64,000 bases of DNA, from positions 124,001-188,000 of the forward strand of contig NZ_JYFC01000005.1 in NCBI RefSeq assembly GCF_000938265.1. Direction: 5' to 3'. The position numbers were made by a program, and so were the translations under genes. Origin of the DNA: Agreia bicolorata. GTDB taxonomy: Bacteria; Actinomycetota; Actinomycetes; Actinomycetales; Microbacteriaceae. The notes below the pieces were generated by a model. That model saw nothing but the letters and a program-made list of their open reading frames with translations. It was not told where the DNA came from and made no database searches. Below are positions 1-8,237 of this stretch, piece after piece (the stretch's first letter is position 1; the number at the start of each line of letters is the position of its first letter).

Positions 1-464
1 TCGCGGTGCACGGGCCTGGCCTGGCGCAGACCACGCAGGGTGTTGAGATAGACCGGAATGAACACGGCGAGAGCAGCGACGAGTTGCCTCGCCGTCTCTT
101 TGTCGGCGCCGAACATCGTGTAGAACACGGGGGCCAGCGCGACGATGGGAATCACCGATGCGGCCGCGACGAGTGGTGCGCTCAGCTCGTCGGTGATGGG
201 CAGCACGGTGGCGATGATCGCCGCAATGATGCCCACGACCGCCCCGATCAGGAGACCGATGAGCGCGTTCGCCCCCGTCACAAGACTCGCCGCCCATACG
301 CTCGAAACGCTTCCTGAGAACTCCGTCGCTATGGAGACCGGCGATGGCAGAACAAACGGCTTGATCTCGAGCGCGACCACGGCCAGCTGCCAGAGCGCGA
401 CCGCGAGCACGCCGAGAAGGATCGGCGCGAGGATCGTGCGCGGCAACGACGCGGACTGTTTCAT
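1..464 (-). CDS. ABC transporter permease, SsuC/TauC type (partial, C-terminus off the left edge)
   Basis: About 154 codons of an inner-membrane permease are present; the gene runs off the left edge. The ATG at 464 overlaps the stop of the upstream ATPase gene as ATGA. The product begins MKQSASLPRTILAPILLG and holds several hydrophobic helices. It has the ALIGLLIGAVVGI and APVFYTMFGA stretches usual in the BPD_transp_1 (PF00528) domain of nitrate/sulfonate/taurine-type importers. It is the second permease of the cluster beside 1315-2199, so the transporter probably uses a permease heterodimer. No substrate-binding protein gene is visible; it may lie left of the window. The substrate is inferred from the amidase and hydantoinase genes upstream to be a pyrimidine- or hydantoin-like compound. 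Confidence 0.85.
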   Translation of the reverse strand, partial: MKQSASLPRTILAPILLGVLAVALWQLAVVALEIKPFVLPSPVSIATEFSGSVSSVWAASLVTGANALIGLLIGAVVGIIAAIIATVLPITDELSAPLVAAASVIPIVALAPVFYTMFGADKETARQLVAALAVFIPVYLNTLRGLRQARPVHR

Positions 465-1318
465 CGTTGATCGACCCCTCTCGCGGCGGGCGCCCCCGCG
501 GCCTCGCCGTGCAGGCTCTCGCGCACGGCCACCACAGCTTCGAAGAAGCTGTCGGCCTCGCGCAGCCCCTCGCCACGCCCTTCCGCACGACCGAGGTCGA
601 CGGCGATGACGTCGCGGATGCGTCCGGGGCGGGGCGACATCACCACGACCCTGTTCGATAGGAATACCGCTTCGGGGATCGAGTGCGTGACAAAGACCAC
701 GGCTGCCCCTGTCTCAGCGCAAATGCGCACGAGCTCGGTCTGCATGCGCTCGCGCGTCATCTCGTCGAGCGCTCCGAAGGGCTCGTCCATCAGCAGCAGG
801 CCGGGGCTCTCGGCAAGGGAACGGGCGATGGCGACGCGCTGCTGCATTCCGCCCGACAGCTGGTCCGGGTACTTGTCGGCGAAGTCAGCGAGCCCGACGA
901 GCGACAGCAGCTCCGAAGACCGCGCACCGCGCTCTGCCTTGCCGACCTTGTGCAGCTCGAGCGGAAGCTCGATGTTCGCGCGCACCGTTCGCCAGGGCAG
1001 CAGTCCTGCCTGTTGGAACGCGATGCCGTAAGCCTGGTCGATGCGAGCCTGACGGGCCGTTTTGCCGAACACCTCGATCGATCCGCTCGTGGGCGTGTCG
1101 AGGTCGGCGATCAGCCGCAGCAGCGTCGACTTGCCGCACCCGGACGGACCGATGAGCGACACGAACTCGCCCGGCGCGATCGTGAGGTCGACGGCTTCGA
1201 GCGCCGTCACATCCGCGCCCTTGCGTGAGGCGAATACCTTGCCCACCCCGGTCACAGAGACGGCCGCAGGGCCGGTGGATGCGATGGGCTGGTTCTGTGC
1301 AGACGATTCGGTGCTCAT
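461..1318 (-). CDS. ABC transporter ATP-binding protein, SsuB/TauB family
   Basis: A 285-residue ATPase that would power the importer formed by the two flanking permeases. Visible motifs are Walker A GPSGCGKST, the Q-loop in AFQQAGLLPW, the signature LSGGMQQR, Walker B LLLMDEPFGALD and the switch His in VFVTHSIPEA. That order and spacing fit the nitrate/sulfonate/taurine ATPase family. The start is the ATG at 1318, which overlaps the upstream permease stop as ATGA. The reading frame stays open further upstream, to 1969, but that stretch lies inside the permease gene and has no family similarity. The gene is translationally coupled on both sides. Family assignment is firm; the substrate is not readable from the sequence. 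Confidence 0.92.
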   Translation of the reverse strand: MSTESSAQNQPIASTGPAAVSVTGVGKVFASRKGADVTALEAVDLTIAPGEFVSLIGPSGCGKSTLLRLIADLDTPTSGSIEVFGKTARQARIDQAYGIAFQQAGLLPWRTVRANIELPLELHKVGKAERGARSSELLSLVGLADFADKYPDQLSGGMQQRVAIARSLAESPGLLLMDEPFGALDEMTRERMQTELVRICAETGAAVVFVTHSIPEAVFLSNRVVVMSPRPGRIRDVIAVDLGRAEGRGEGLREADSFFEAVVAVRESLHGEAAGAPAARGVDQR

Positions 1319-2199
1319 GCGGGGGTTTCTCCTCGACGGTAGCGGGCGAGGGCTAGGCCGATCAGGGCGACGACGCCGGCGGCCAGGAGGCCGACCAGGA
1401 CCGCCCCGAAGATGGGCGCCCACGGTTTGGCGGGGTCTCCCCCGGCCGCGGCGGCATACTCCACGATCATTCGTCCGATGCCGCCGCGCAGACCGATCGA
1501 CACCTCGGCCACGACGGTGCCGATGACGGCGTTGGCCGCGGCGAGCCGCAGGGCGGGAAGCAGATAGGGCACGCTCGCCGGCAGACGGAGCCTGACGAGC
1601 GTCGCCCACCAGCCCACGGAGTAGGTGCGCATGAGTTCGACGTGGTTCACATCGGGAGATCCGAGCCCGCGCAGGGCTCCGATCGACACGGGGAAGAACG
1701 CGAGGTACGAGGCGATCAGGGCGACCGACATCCAGTTCTCCCAGCTGAACGATCCGATCTCGATCTGCGAGCCCCACCGCTTGACCAGCGGAGCGATGGC
1801 GATGAGTGGAACGGTCTGGCTGAGCACGATCCACGGAAGGAGCGCCGACTCCGCCGTTCGGAAGCGCTGCATGAAAATGGCGAGCACCATGCCCACGACA
1901 ACGCCGACGAACCATCCCACAGCGGCCACGCCGAGGCTGAAGAACGATGCCTGCAGCACGGCCTGCCACATCATCTCGTCGTCACCGGCCGAGCGAACGG
2001 GGCGGAACAGCCGGGCAACCATGTCCCAGACGTGGGGCATCGCCAGGTCGCTGGTGCGCGGGAGCACAGTGAGGTCGCCGATCACCACACCGGTCGCCGG
2101 CCCGAGCGCCTTGTACAACTCCCAGATTGCGGCCAGCACTACAACCCCGAGCACTCCGAGGAGTACGCGGCGGCCGAGTGGAGAACCGGTTCGGGTCAT
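1315..2199 (-). CDS. ABC transporter permease, SsuC/TauC type
   Basis: A 294-residue integral membrane protein. It has an N-terminal helix (RVLLGVLGVVVLAAIWELY), further helices, and an EAA-type cytoplasmic loop in the second half (RTYSVGWWATLVRLRLPASVP) that docks onto the ATPase. A PLVKRWGSQIEIG segment is typical of NitT/TauT permeases. The ATG at 2199 overlaps the stop of the oxidoreductase gene (ATGA), and its own stop overlaps the ATPase start. It probably forms the channel with the permease at 1-464. The shared operon with a hydantoinase and an amidase suggests uptake of a ureido or pyrimidine compound, which is inference from context only. Confidence 0.9.
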   Translation of the reverse strand: MTRTGSPLGRRVLLGVLGVVVLAAIWELYKALGPATGVVIGDLTVLPRTSDLAMPHVWDMVARLFRPVRSAGDDEMMWQAVLQASFFSLGVAAVGWFVGVVVGMVLAIFMQRFRTAESALLPWIVLSQTVPLIAIAPLVKRWGSQIEIGSFSWENWMSVALIASYLAFFPVSIGALRGLGSPDVNHVELMRTYSVGWWATLVRLRLPASVPYLLPALRLAAANAVIGTVVAEVSIGLRGGIGRMIVEYAAAAGGDPAKPWAPIFGAVLVGLLAAGVVALIGLALARYRRGETPA

Positions 2200-3212
2200 G
2201 CCTTGGCCGTGATGTGCTCTTTGAGCGCCGGGATGACCGTCTCGCCGTACACGCGGAGGGTCTCCTCCTTGTTGTCGTGCTGCAGGTAGCCCGCGAACTG
2301 GGTCACGCCGATGTCTTTCAGCTTCTTGAGCTTCTCGATGTGGTCGTCTGCGGTTCCGAGCAGGCAGAATCGGTCGACGATCTCGTCGGGCACGAAGGCG
2401 GTGTGGCTGTTGCCGGCCCGACCGTGCTCGTTGTAGTCGTAGCCCTCACGGTCTTTGATGTAGTCGGTCAGCGCGGTCGGAACGGACGAGTCGGAGCCGT
2501 ACTTCGACACGATGTCGGCCACGTGGTTGCCCACCATGCCGCCGAACCAGCGGCACTGGTCGCGCATGTGCTGCCAGTCGTCGCCGATATACATCGGGGC
2601 TGCGACGCAGAAGGCGATCTCGTCGGGATCGCGGCCGACGTTCTCCGCTGCCGCACGAACGGTCTTGATCATCCACTCCGCGATGTCGAGGTCGGCCAGC
2701 TGCAGGATGAAGCCGTCGCCGACCTCGCCCGTGAGTTTCAACGCGAGCGGACCGTATGCGGCGACCCAGACATCCAGCTCACTGCCGACGCTCCACGGGA
2801 ACCGCAGCTCCGCGCCGTTGTACTCGACGGGTCGGGAGTTGGCCAGCTCGCGGATCACGTGGATCGACTCGCGCAGCGCCTTGAGGGTGGTGGGCGCACC
2901 GTTGGTAACGCGCACCGCCGAGTCACCCCGACCGATGCCCATGATGGTGCGGTTGCCGTACATCTCGTTGAGCGTGGCGTAGAGCGATGCCGTGACGGTC
3001 CAGTCTCGCGTGGCCGGATTCGTGACCATGGGGCCGACCTTGACCCGATGGGTCTCGTTCAAAATCTGGCTGTAGATCACATAGGGCTCCTGCCAGAGCA
3101 GGTGGGAGTCGAACGTCCACACGTATTCGAATCCGTGCTGCTCTGCCAGCTTGGCGAGATGCACCGTGCGGGAGGCGGGCGGGTTGGTCTGGAGTACTGC
3201 GCCGAATTCCAT
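2196..3212 (-). CDS. LLM-class F420-dependent oxidoreductase, TIGR03842-like
   Basis: A 338-residue luciferase-like monooxygenase-fold protein (PF00296). It opens MEFGAVLQTNPPASRTVHLA and carries ATLNEMYGNRTIMGIGRGDS, the cofactor-binding region of the fold. The pattern fits the TIGR03842 group (CPS_4043 type), which is often found beside dihydropyrimidinase and nitrilase genes. In F420-producing actinobacteria the cofactor is likely F420, although FMN cannot be excluded. Its stop overlaps the permease start; the next upstream gene ends only 9 bases away. A role in reducing or oxidising a pyrimidine or hydantoin ring would suit the operon, because no dihydropyrimidine dehydrogenase is present here. 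That role is inferred. Confidence 0.85.
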   Translation of the reverse strand: MEFGAVLQTNPPASRTVHLAKLAEQHGFEYVWTFDSHLLWQEPYVIYSQILNETHRVKVGPMVTNPATRDWTVTASLYATLNEMYGNRTIMGIGRGDSAVRVTNGAPTTLKALRESIHVIRELANSRPVEYNGAELRFPWSVGSELDVWVAAYGPLALKLTGEVGDGFILQLADLDIAEWMIKTVRAAAENVGRDPDEIAFCVAAPMYIGDDWQHMRDQCRWFGGMVGNHVADIVSKYGSDSSVPTALTDYIKDREGYDYNEHGRAGNSHTAFVPDEIVDRFCLLGTADDHIEKLKKLKDIGVTQFAGYLQHDNKEETLRVYGETVIPALKEHITAKA

Positions 3213-3221
3213 GCGTGGTCC

Positions 3222-4643
3222 TTAGATGAGGTACTGCGAGAGGCCGCGTTTGATGAACCTGCCGTCGCCCTTGGCGCCGAGGTACTGGTTGTCGTCGACG
3301 ACGACCTTTCCGCGAGAGAGCACCGTGTCGACATGACCGTCGATCTCGTAGCCCTCGTAGGCCGAGTAGTCGAGGTTCATGTGATGCGTCTTCTCGTAGC
3401 CGATCGACGTGTGGCCATTGGGGTCGTAGACGAGAATGTCGGCATCGGCGCCCGGCTGGATCACGCCTTTCTTTCCGTACATGCCGAACATACGCGCGGG
3501 CGTGGTCGAGGTGATCTCGACCCAGCGCTCCAGCGAGATGTGGCCGTTGACGACGCCCTGATAGAGCAGATCCATGCGGTGCTCGACGGAGCCGATGCCA
3601 TTGGGGATCTTGGTGAAATTGCCCACGCCGAGCTCTTTCTGACCCTTCATGCAGAAGGGGCAGTGGTCGGTCGAAACCATCTGGATGTCGTTGGTGCGGA
3701 GCGCCTGCCACAGCTGGTCCTGGTGGTGCTCGTGCTTCGATCGCAGCGGCGTGGAGCACACCCACTTGGCACCCTCGAATCCCTCGGCTCCCAGGTTGTC
3801 TTCGAGAGACAGGTACAGGTACTGCGGGCAGGTCTCTCCGTAGACGTTCTGTCCGTTGTCGCGTGCAGTCGCGATCTGCCCGACCGCCTGCTTTGCCGAG
3901 ACATGCACCACGTAGAGCGGCGCACCTGTGAGATTCGCGAGCATGATCGCGCGGTGCGTGGCCTCCTCCTCCATCTGCCACGGGCGGGAGACGCCGTGAT
4001 AGTAGGGCTCGGTGTAGCCGTCTTTCACGAGCTGCTGCGCGAACACGTCGATGGCCGACCCGTTCTCGGCGTGCATCATCGTCATGAGGCCGGTAGCCGC
4101 CGACTTCTGCATCGCCTGCAGGATCTGCCCGTCGCTGCTCAGGAACACCCCGGGGTAGGCCATAAAGAGCTTGAAGCTCGAGACGCCCTCGTCGAGGAGA
4201 CCGTCCATGGCTCGCAACGACTCCTCGTTGACATCTCCGATGATCTGGTGGAATCCGTAGTCGATGGCGCAGTTGCCGGCGGCCTTCTCATGCCACGCCG
4301 CCAGGCCATCCTGAACCTTTTCGCCATACGACTGGATCGCGAAGTCGACGATCGTGGTTGTGCCGCCCCAGGCCGCGGCCCGGGTTCCGGTCTCGAACGT
4401 GTCGGATGCCTCGGTTCCGCCGAACGGCATCTGCATATGGGTGTGGGCGTCGATGCCACCCGGGATGACGTACTTGCCCGTTGCATCGATGACCGTGTCG
4501 ACGGCGGAGGTGAGGTCGGTGCCGAGAAGCACCGAGCCGGGCTCGAGAACCGCGGCGATCGTCTCGCCGTCGATGAGCACATCTGCCCGGGCGCGACCGG
4601 TCGAGGAGACGACCGTTCCGCCGGTGATCAGCGTCGTTGCCAT
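3222..4643 (-). CDS. dihydropyrimidinase / hydantoinase
   Basis: A 473-residue amidohydrolase that opens dihydropyrimidine or hydantoin rings to N-carbamoyl amino acids. The binuclear metal ligands are all visible: His67 and His69 in IDAHTH, the carboxylated Lys158 in SSFKLFMAY, His191 in MMHAENG, His247 in YVVHVSA and Asp326 in STDHCPF. Length and motif order match cyclic amidohydrolases of the D-hydantoinase/DHPase group. The start is the ATG at 4643 with a strong GAGGAGGAC ribosome site just before it; an in-frame extension to 4730 would run into the amidase gene and lacks family similarity. Product transfer to the neighbouring carbamoyl amidase makes biochemical sense. Whether uracil derivatives or hydantoins are the natural substrate is not decided by sequence. 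Confidence 0.93.
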   Translation of the reverse strand: MATTLITGGTVVSSTGRARADVLIDGETIAAVLEPGSVLLGTDLTSAVDTVIDATGKYVIPGGIDAHTHMQMPFGGTEASDTFETGTRAAAWGGTTTIVDFAIQSYGEKVQDGLAAWHEKAAGNCAIDYGFHQIIGDVNEESLRAMDGLLDEGVSSFKLFMAYPGVFLSSDGQILQAMQKSAATGLMTMMHAENGSAIDVFAQQLVKDGYTEPYYHGVSRPWQMEEEATHRAIMLANLTGAPLYVVHVSAKQAVGQIATARDNGQNVYGETCPQYLYLSLEDNLGAEGFEGAKWVCSTPLRSKHEHHQDQLWQALRTNDIQMVSTDHCPFCMKGQKELGVGNFTKIPNGIGSVEHRMDLLYQGVVNGHISLERWVEITSTTPARMFGMYGKKGVIQPGADADILVYDPNGHTSIGYEKTHHMNLDYSAYEGYEIDGHVDTVLSRGKVVVDDNQYLGAKGDGRFIKRGLSQYLI

Positions 4644-4656
4644 GTCGTCCTCCTCG

Positions 4657-5505
4657 TTACGGTGCGACCGTCGCCGTGTAGGAGTCGGGGCGACGATCGC
4701 GATAGAACTGCCACGAATTGCGCACCTCACGCAGCACCTCGAGGTCGAGGTCGCGCACGACGATCTCCTCGGTGTCGGTCGACGCGACGTCTCCGACGTA
4801 GTTGCCGCGCGGGTCGACGAAGTACGAGCTGCCGTAGAAGGTCACGGCGTCGTCACCGAACTCCTCGGTCTCGGTGCCGATGCGGTTATTCGCGCCGATG
4901 AAGTACTGGTTAGCCGCGGCCGCGGCGGGCTGCTCGAGTTCCCACAGGCGGTTCGACAGTCCGGGCTTCGTGGCCGACGGGTTGAAGACGATCTGGGCGC
5001 CGTTCAGACCGAGTTCGCGCCACCCCTCAGGGAAGTGGCGGTCGTAGCAGATGTAAACGCCGACCTTGCCGACAGCGGTGTCGAAGACGGGGTAGCCGAG
5101 ATTGCCGGGGCGGAAGTAGAACTTCTCCCAGAACTGCTGCAGATTCGGGATGTGATGCTTTCGGTACTTGCCGAGCACACTGCCGTCGGCATCGACGACG
5201 ACCGCGGTGTTGTAGAGAACGCCGGGCTGCTCCTCTTCGTAGATCGGCAGCACGATCACCATCGATAGTTCCTTGGCCAACGCCTGGAACCTCTGCACTG
5301 TGGGGCCATCGGCTGCCTCGGCATAGTCGTAGTACTTCGCATCTTGAATGATGCCGAAGTAGGGGCCGTAGAACAGCTCCTGGAAGCAGATGATCTGCGC
5401 TCCCTGAGCAGCCGCGTCGCGCGCGAACTGCTCATGCTTGGCGATCATCGACTCTTTGTCGCCTGTCCAGGTCGCCTGGGTGAGTGCTGCACGTACTACC
5501 GTCAT
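4657..5505 (-). CDS. nitrilase-family N-carbamoyl amidase (beta-ureidopropionase-like)
   Basis: A 282-residue carbon-nitrogen hydrolase. The catalytic triad of the superfamily is present: Glu43 in CFQELFYG, Lys116 in YRKHHIP and Cys153 in YICYDRHFPEG. The family removes the carbamoyl group from N-carbamoyl-beta-alanine or similar compounds, releasing ammonia and CO2, which is the step after the hydantoinase encoded next to it. N-carbamoylputrescine amidase is the main alternative, and sequence alone does not separate them well. The start is taken at ATG 5505, preceded by GAGAGGAC. An upstream in-frame start at 5535 adds MLSAQREDDA, which has no family match and would leave no room for a ribosome site. 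It is the first gene of the operon, facing the MocR regulator. Confidence 0.92.
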   Translation of the reverse strand: MTVVRAALTQATWTGDKESMIAKHEQFARDAAAQGAQIICFQELFYGPYFGIIQDAKYYDYAEAADGPTVQRFQALAKELSMVIVLPIYEEEQPGVLYNTAVVVDADGSVLGKYRKHHIPNLQQFWEKFYFRPGNLGYPVFDTAVGKVGVYICYDRHFPEGWRELGLNGAQIVFNPSATKPGLSNRLWELEQPAAAAANQYFIGANNRIGTETEEFGDDAVTFYGSSYFVDPRGNYVGDVASTDTEEIVVRDLDLEVLREVRNSWQFYRDRRPDSYTATVAP

Positions 5506-5559
5506 TGCATCGTCCTCTCGCTGAGCGCTGAGCATTTCCGCTCGAACCCCGTTTTGTTA

Positions 5560-5588
5560 TTGTCAGGGTTGAACATTTCTCTTAGATT
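5560..5588 (+). promoter_or_regulatory. candidate promoter for the MocR regulator gene
   Basis: TTGTCA (5560-5565) and TAGATT (5583-5588) are separated by 17 bases, a good fit to a housekeeping sigma promoter. Transcription would start near 5595, about 55 bases before the GTG start. It lies directly beside the divergent promoter at 5591-5619. Confidence 0.5.
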
Positions 5589-5628
5589 TCAGATTGTGAC
5601 GTCGGCGTAAATAAGTCAAGGGTTGACC
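5562..5628. promoter_or_regulatory. direct-repeat operator candidate for the MocR regulator
   Basis: GTCAGGGTTGAAC (5562-5574) and GTCAAGGGTTGACC (5615-5628) are near copies in direct orientation, and a weaker inverted version lies in CTCGAACCCCG near 5541. MocR-type regulators are known to bind direct repeats in the gap between their own gene and the regulated one. Each copy sits on one of the two predicted promoters. The assignment is inference from spacing and similarity. Confidence 0.4.
5591..5619 (-). promoter_or_regulatory. candidate promoter for the amidase-hydantoinase-transporter operon
   Basis: Read on the minus strand, TTGACT (5614-5619) and CAATCT (5591-5596) are 17 bases apart. 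This would drive the operon starting at 5505. The -35 element overlaps one of the repeated GGGTTGA motifs, so a bound regulator would meet RNA polymerase here. Confidence 0.5.
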
Positions 5629-5650
5629 GCACCACGAAAGGACGGCCGAA

Positions 5651-6988
5651 GTGCTCGACACCATCACTGGCGCCGTTGAGACCAAGACTCCAGAGGGAAT
5701 CGCCTCGGCCATCTCCCGCTTGATTCGTGGAGGCGCGCTGCGATCGGGAGAACGCCTGCCGACGGTTCGCGACGTGGCGGCGGCCCTCGGAGTGAGCCCG
5801 GCAACGGTGAGCAATGCGTGGCAGGCTCTCTCGAAAGTGGGGCTCATCACCTCACGCGGCAGGGCCGGCAGTTATGTGCTCGAAGCGTCGACAGCCTGGA
5901 TGCCCCCGCACTACGGCGAGCTCGCGGGCTCGCATGTCGTGGCCAGGCTCGATCTTTCGACGGGAACGCCTGATCCCTTGCTGCTGCCCGATCTGGCGCT
6001 CGCGCTGGGCCACGTTCCGACCCGAGCAGACACGGCGAGTTACCTCGACATGCGTGTGCTGCCCGACCTCGAGAAGCAGCTGCGCGCATCCTGGCCCTTC
6101 GTGCCGGCGAGCCTCACGATTCTCGACGGGGCCCTGGATGCGATCAGCCGGTCGCTCGAGGCGATCGTGCGTTACGGAGACAGGGTCGTGGTCGAGAACC
6201 CTGGATTCCCCGCTTTCCTCGACCTGCTCGAACAGCTCGGGGTCGAGGCGATTCCCGTGGCGATCGACTCCGAGGGCATGAGGCCCGAGCTGCTCTCGTC
6301 CGCGCTCGATCTCAATCCCGCGGCCATCATCATTCAGCCCCGGGCACAGAACCCCACAGGGGTATCGCTCACCGCCGGCCGAGCGCGCGAACTGGCGCGC
6401 GTCATCCGCGCCAAGTCGCACCTCACTGACCCCGTGATCATCGAGGACGACCATTCGGGCGAGATCACGACGGGCCCGGCGTTCAGTCTCGGTGAGTGGT
6501 TTCCGCATCGCACTCTGCATGTTCGGAGCTTCGCGAAGTCGCACGGTCCCGATCTGCGCATCGGAGCGCTTGGCGGCCCCACCGCCATCATCGACCGGGT
6601 GGTCGCGAGGCGCATGGTGGGACCAGGCTGGACCTCGCGCATGCTCCAGACGATCCTCTATCAGTTGCTCACCGCATCGCCGAGTGTTACGCAGATCTCG
6701 GAGGCAAGGCGCGTCTATCACGCCCGGCAACGCGCCCTTTCCGAGGCGCTCGTTCGCAACGGCGCAGACCACTCCCCTTCGGATGGCATCAATACGTGGC
6801 TCCGCGTGCGCGACGAAAAGGCGGCGATTCTCTCACTCGCAGCGTCCGGAATCAAGGTCGCCGCCGGAAGCTCGTTCTACGCGGTTCCTCTCGAAAGCGA
6901 GCAGTTCATTCGCATTACGGCGGGCCGTGTCCGCGACGACTTCGACCAGGTCGGCAGGCTGCTGGCCTCGGCGGCCATCGCATCCTAG
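5651..6988 (+). CDS. MocR-type transcriptional regulator (GntR HTH fused to aminotransferase domain)
   Basis: A 445-residue two-domain regulator. Residues 15-75 form a GntR winged helix (RSGERLPTVRDVAAALGVSP, then ATVSNAWQAL). Residues 95-445 resemble fold-type I aminotransferases, with the PLP lysine at Lys296 in RSFAKSHGPDLRIG and an NPTG segment at 234-237. In this family PLP binds as an effector-sensing group and catalysis is usually lost. The start is GTG 5651, preceded by GAAAGGAC. It is divergent from the hydantoinase operon, with paired promoters and repeats between them. Control of that operon by an amino-containing metabolite such as beta-alanine is plausible but unproven. Confidence 0.88.
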   Translation: MLDTITGAVETKTPEGIASAISRLIRGGALRSGERLPTVRDVAAALGVSPATVSNAWQALSKVGLITSRGRAGSYVLEASTAWMPPHYGELAGSHVVARLDLSTGTPDPLLLPDLALALGHVPTRADTASYLDMRVLPDLEKQLRASWPFVPASLTILDGALDAISRSLEAIVRYGDRVVVENPGFPAFLDLLEQLGVEAIPVAIDSEGMRPELLSSALDLNPAAIIIQPRAQNPTGVSLTAGRARELARVIRAKSHLTDPVIIEDDHSGEITTGPAFSLGEWFPHRTLHVRSFAKSHGPDLRIGALGGPTAIIDRVVARRMVGPGWTSRMLQTILYQLLTASPSVTQISEARRVYHARQRALSEALVRNGADHSPSDGINTWLRVRDEKAAILSLAASGIKVAAGSSFYAVPLESEQFIRITAGRVRDDFDQVGRLLASAAIAS

Positions 6989-7055
6989 GGGCCGTTCGTT
7001 CTCGACGACGCGCCGCCGCCTCGCCTCTGCGTACGCTGCCGACGTGGGCTGCGCG

Positions 7056-8237
7056 TCAGGCCGACATGGCTATCCAGTCTCGGACCGCCGCGAAGTTCAT
7101 CTGCGCCTCGGCATGGAGCTCGATGCTTCGTGAGCCCAGCTGCGCAGAAACGATCGCACGGCGCTCGATGAGATCGTTCAGACTCGCGGCGACCTTGTCG
7201 ACCGCGAACGGCTCATTGATATCGACTGTCCACGGCTCCAGCTTGAGCATCGTCGCGAGTTCTTTCACCTTGACGTCGTATGCAAGGACAAAAGCGGGAA
7301 CCCCGAGGATGGAGGCCATAACGATCGCGTGGAGCCGCTCGCTGACGATGATGTCGCACCGGGCGATTGTCTCCGCGGCGTCGACGTGCGATGCCAACGG
7401 ACTGCGAACGAACGGGATCGATGGAATACGCGCTGCGAACGCGTTCAGCACCTCTGCATCGTCGTGCTCCTTGAATCCGATCTGCATCGGAAGGGAGTGC
7501 AATTCGATCGGATGATCCGCGTGGACCTGCTCGAGCACACGAGCCAGATCCGTGAGAAAGCGTTCCCAATTGGAGGGGTTCTCGATATCGAAGTTGAGAT
7601 TCAGCGCGATCCGCACCGGTCGTGTCGCGGCGGCTGCGGAGTGGACGGGCGGCGCCGGTTCGCCAGGTGTGCGATCTCCAGCCCCGAGCAATGCGACACG
7701 GTCGAGAGAGAAGACGGCATCGGTGGCGAGAATAGGCTCGACTCCGACCGATAGACACGTCGATGCCGATCTCTCGTCGCGCACGGTCAACTCGTCGACC
7801 TGCGACAGGATCATGCGGGCCAGACGGAGACCGCGCGGTGTACGCAAGGGGCCAACGCCGATGTTGAGCATCGCGATTGGTTTGCGCGCTATTCGATGCG
7901 CGAACGTCACGATTGCGAGGATCATCAGCAGCGTGGAATAGCGGTTCCGCCCGGTCGAGGCATAGAGCTCTTTGACGATGGAGCCTCCACCGAAGACGAG
8001 AAGGTCGCAGTGCAGCAGCTCGCGGAGGAGTTTCAGCCTGTCTCGCGCCGTGTCTATGACATCGACGGTGAAACGGCCCTTCAACTGGGTGCGGGTGTAT
8101 TCCGGGTCGTAGCTGTTCACGACGTAGTGATGCTGTGCACCCAGCTGGGTGAGGAAGGTCTCGAGAAGCAGCTCGTCACCGATGTTGTATTGGCCATGGG
8201 TTCCGAGGAACACGATTCGCCGCGGTGTCGTGGTCAT
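7056..8237 (-). CDS. polysaccharide pyruvyl transferase family protein
   Basis: A 393-residue protein of the PF04230 family (CsaB/WcaK-like). It begins with a Rossmann-type segment (RIVFLGTHGQYNIGDELLLE), then LLVFGGGSIVKEL, and later IARCDIIVSERLHAIVMA, a family hallmark near the active site. These enzymes add pyruvate ketals from phosphoenolpyruvate to sugars of cell-surface polymers. The start at 8237 shares one base with the stop of the large membrane protein gene (TAATG), so the two are coupled. It is the last gene of a minus-strand set with a hybrid kinase and a large membrane protein, and it faces away from the glycosyltransferase operon at 14.2 kb. The target polymer is unknown. Confidence 0.85.
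   Translation of the reverse strand: MTTTPRRIVFLGTHGQYNIGDELLLETFLTQLGAQHHYVVNSYDPEYTRTQLKGRFTVDVIDTARDRLKLLRELLHCDLLVFGGGSIVKELYASTGRNRYSTLLMILAIVTFAHRIARKPIAMLNIGVGPLRTPRGLRLARMILSQVDELTVRDERSASTCLSVGVEPILATDAVFSLDRVALLGAGDRTPGEPAPPVHSAAAATRPVRIALNLNFDIENPSNWERFLTDLARVLEQVHADHPIELHSLPMQIGFKEHDDAEVLNAFAARIPSIPFVRSPLASHVDAAETIARCDIIVSERLHAIVMASILGVPAFVLAYDVKVKELATMLKLEPWTVDINEPFAVDKVAASLNDLIERRAIVSAQLGSRSIELHAEAQMNFAAVRDWIAMSA

Noticed and set aside
1319-1969. N-terminal extension of the first ATPase gene
   Set aside because: The extra 217 codons lie within the upstream permease gene in another frame and lack ATPase-family similarity; ATG 1318 overlaps the permease stop as expected.
2127-4901. 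924-codon open frame on the plus strand opposite the oxidoreductase and hydantoinase genes
   Set aside because: It is a GC-driven mirror of the minus-strand genes with Arg/His/Asp/Val-biased sequence and no family pattern; the opposite strand carries clear enzymes with ribosome sites.
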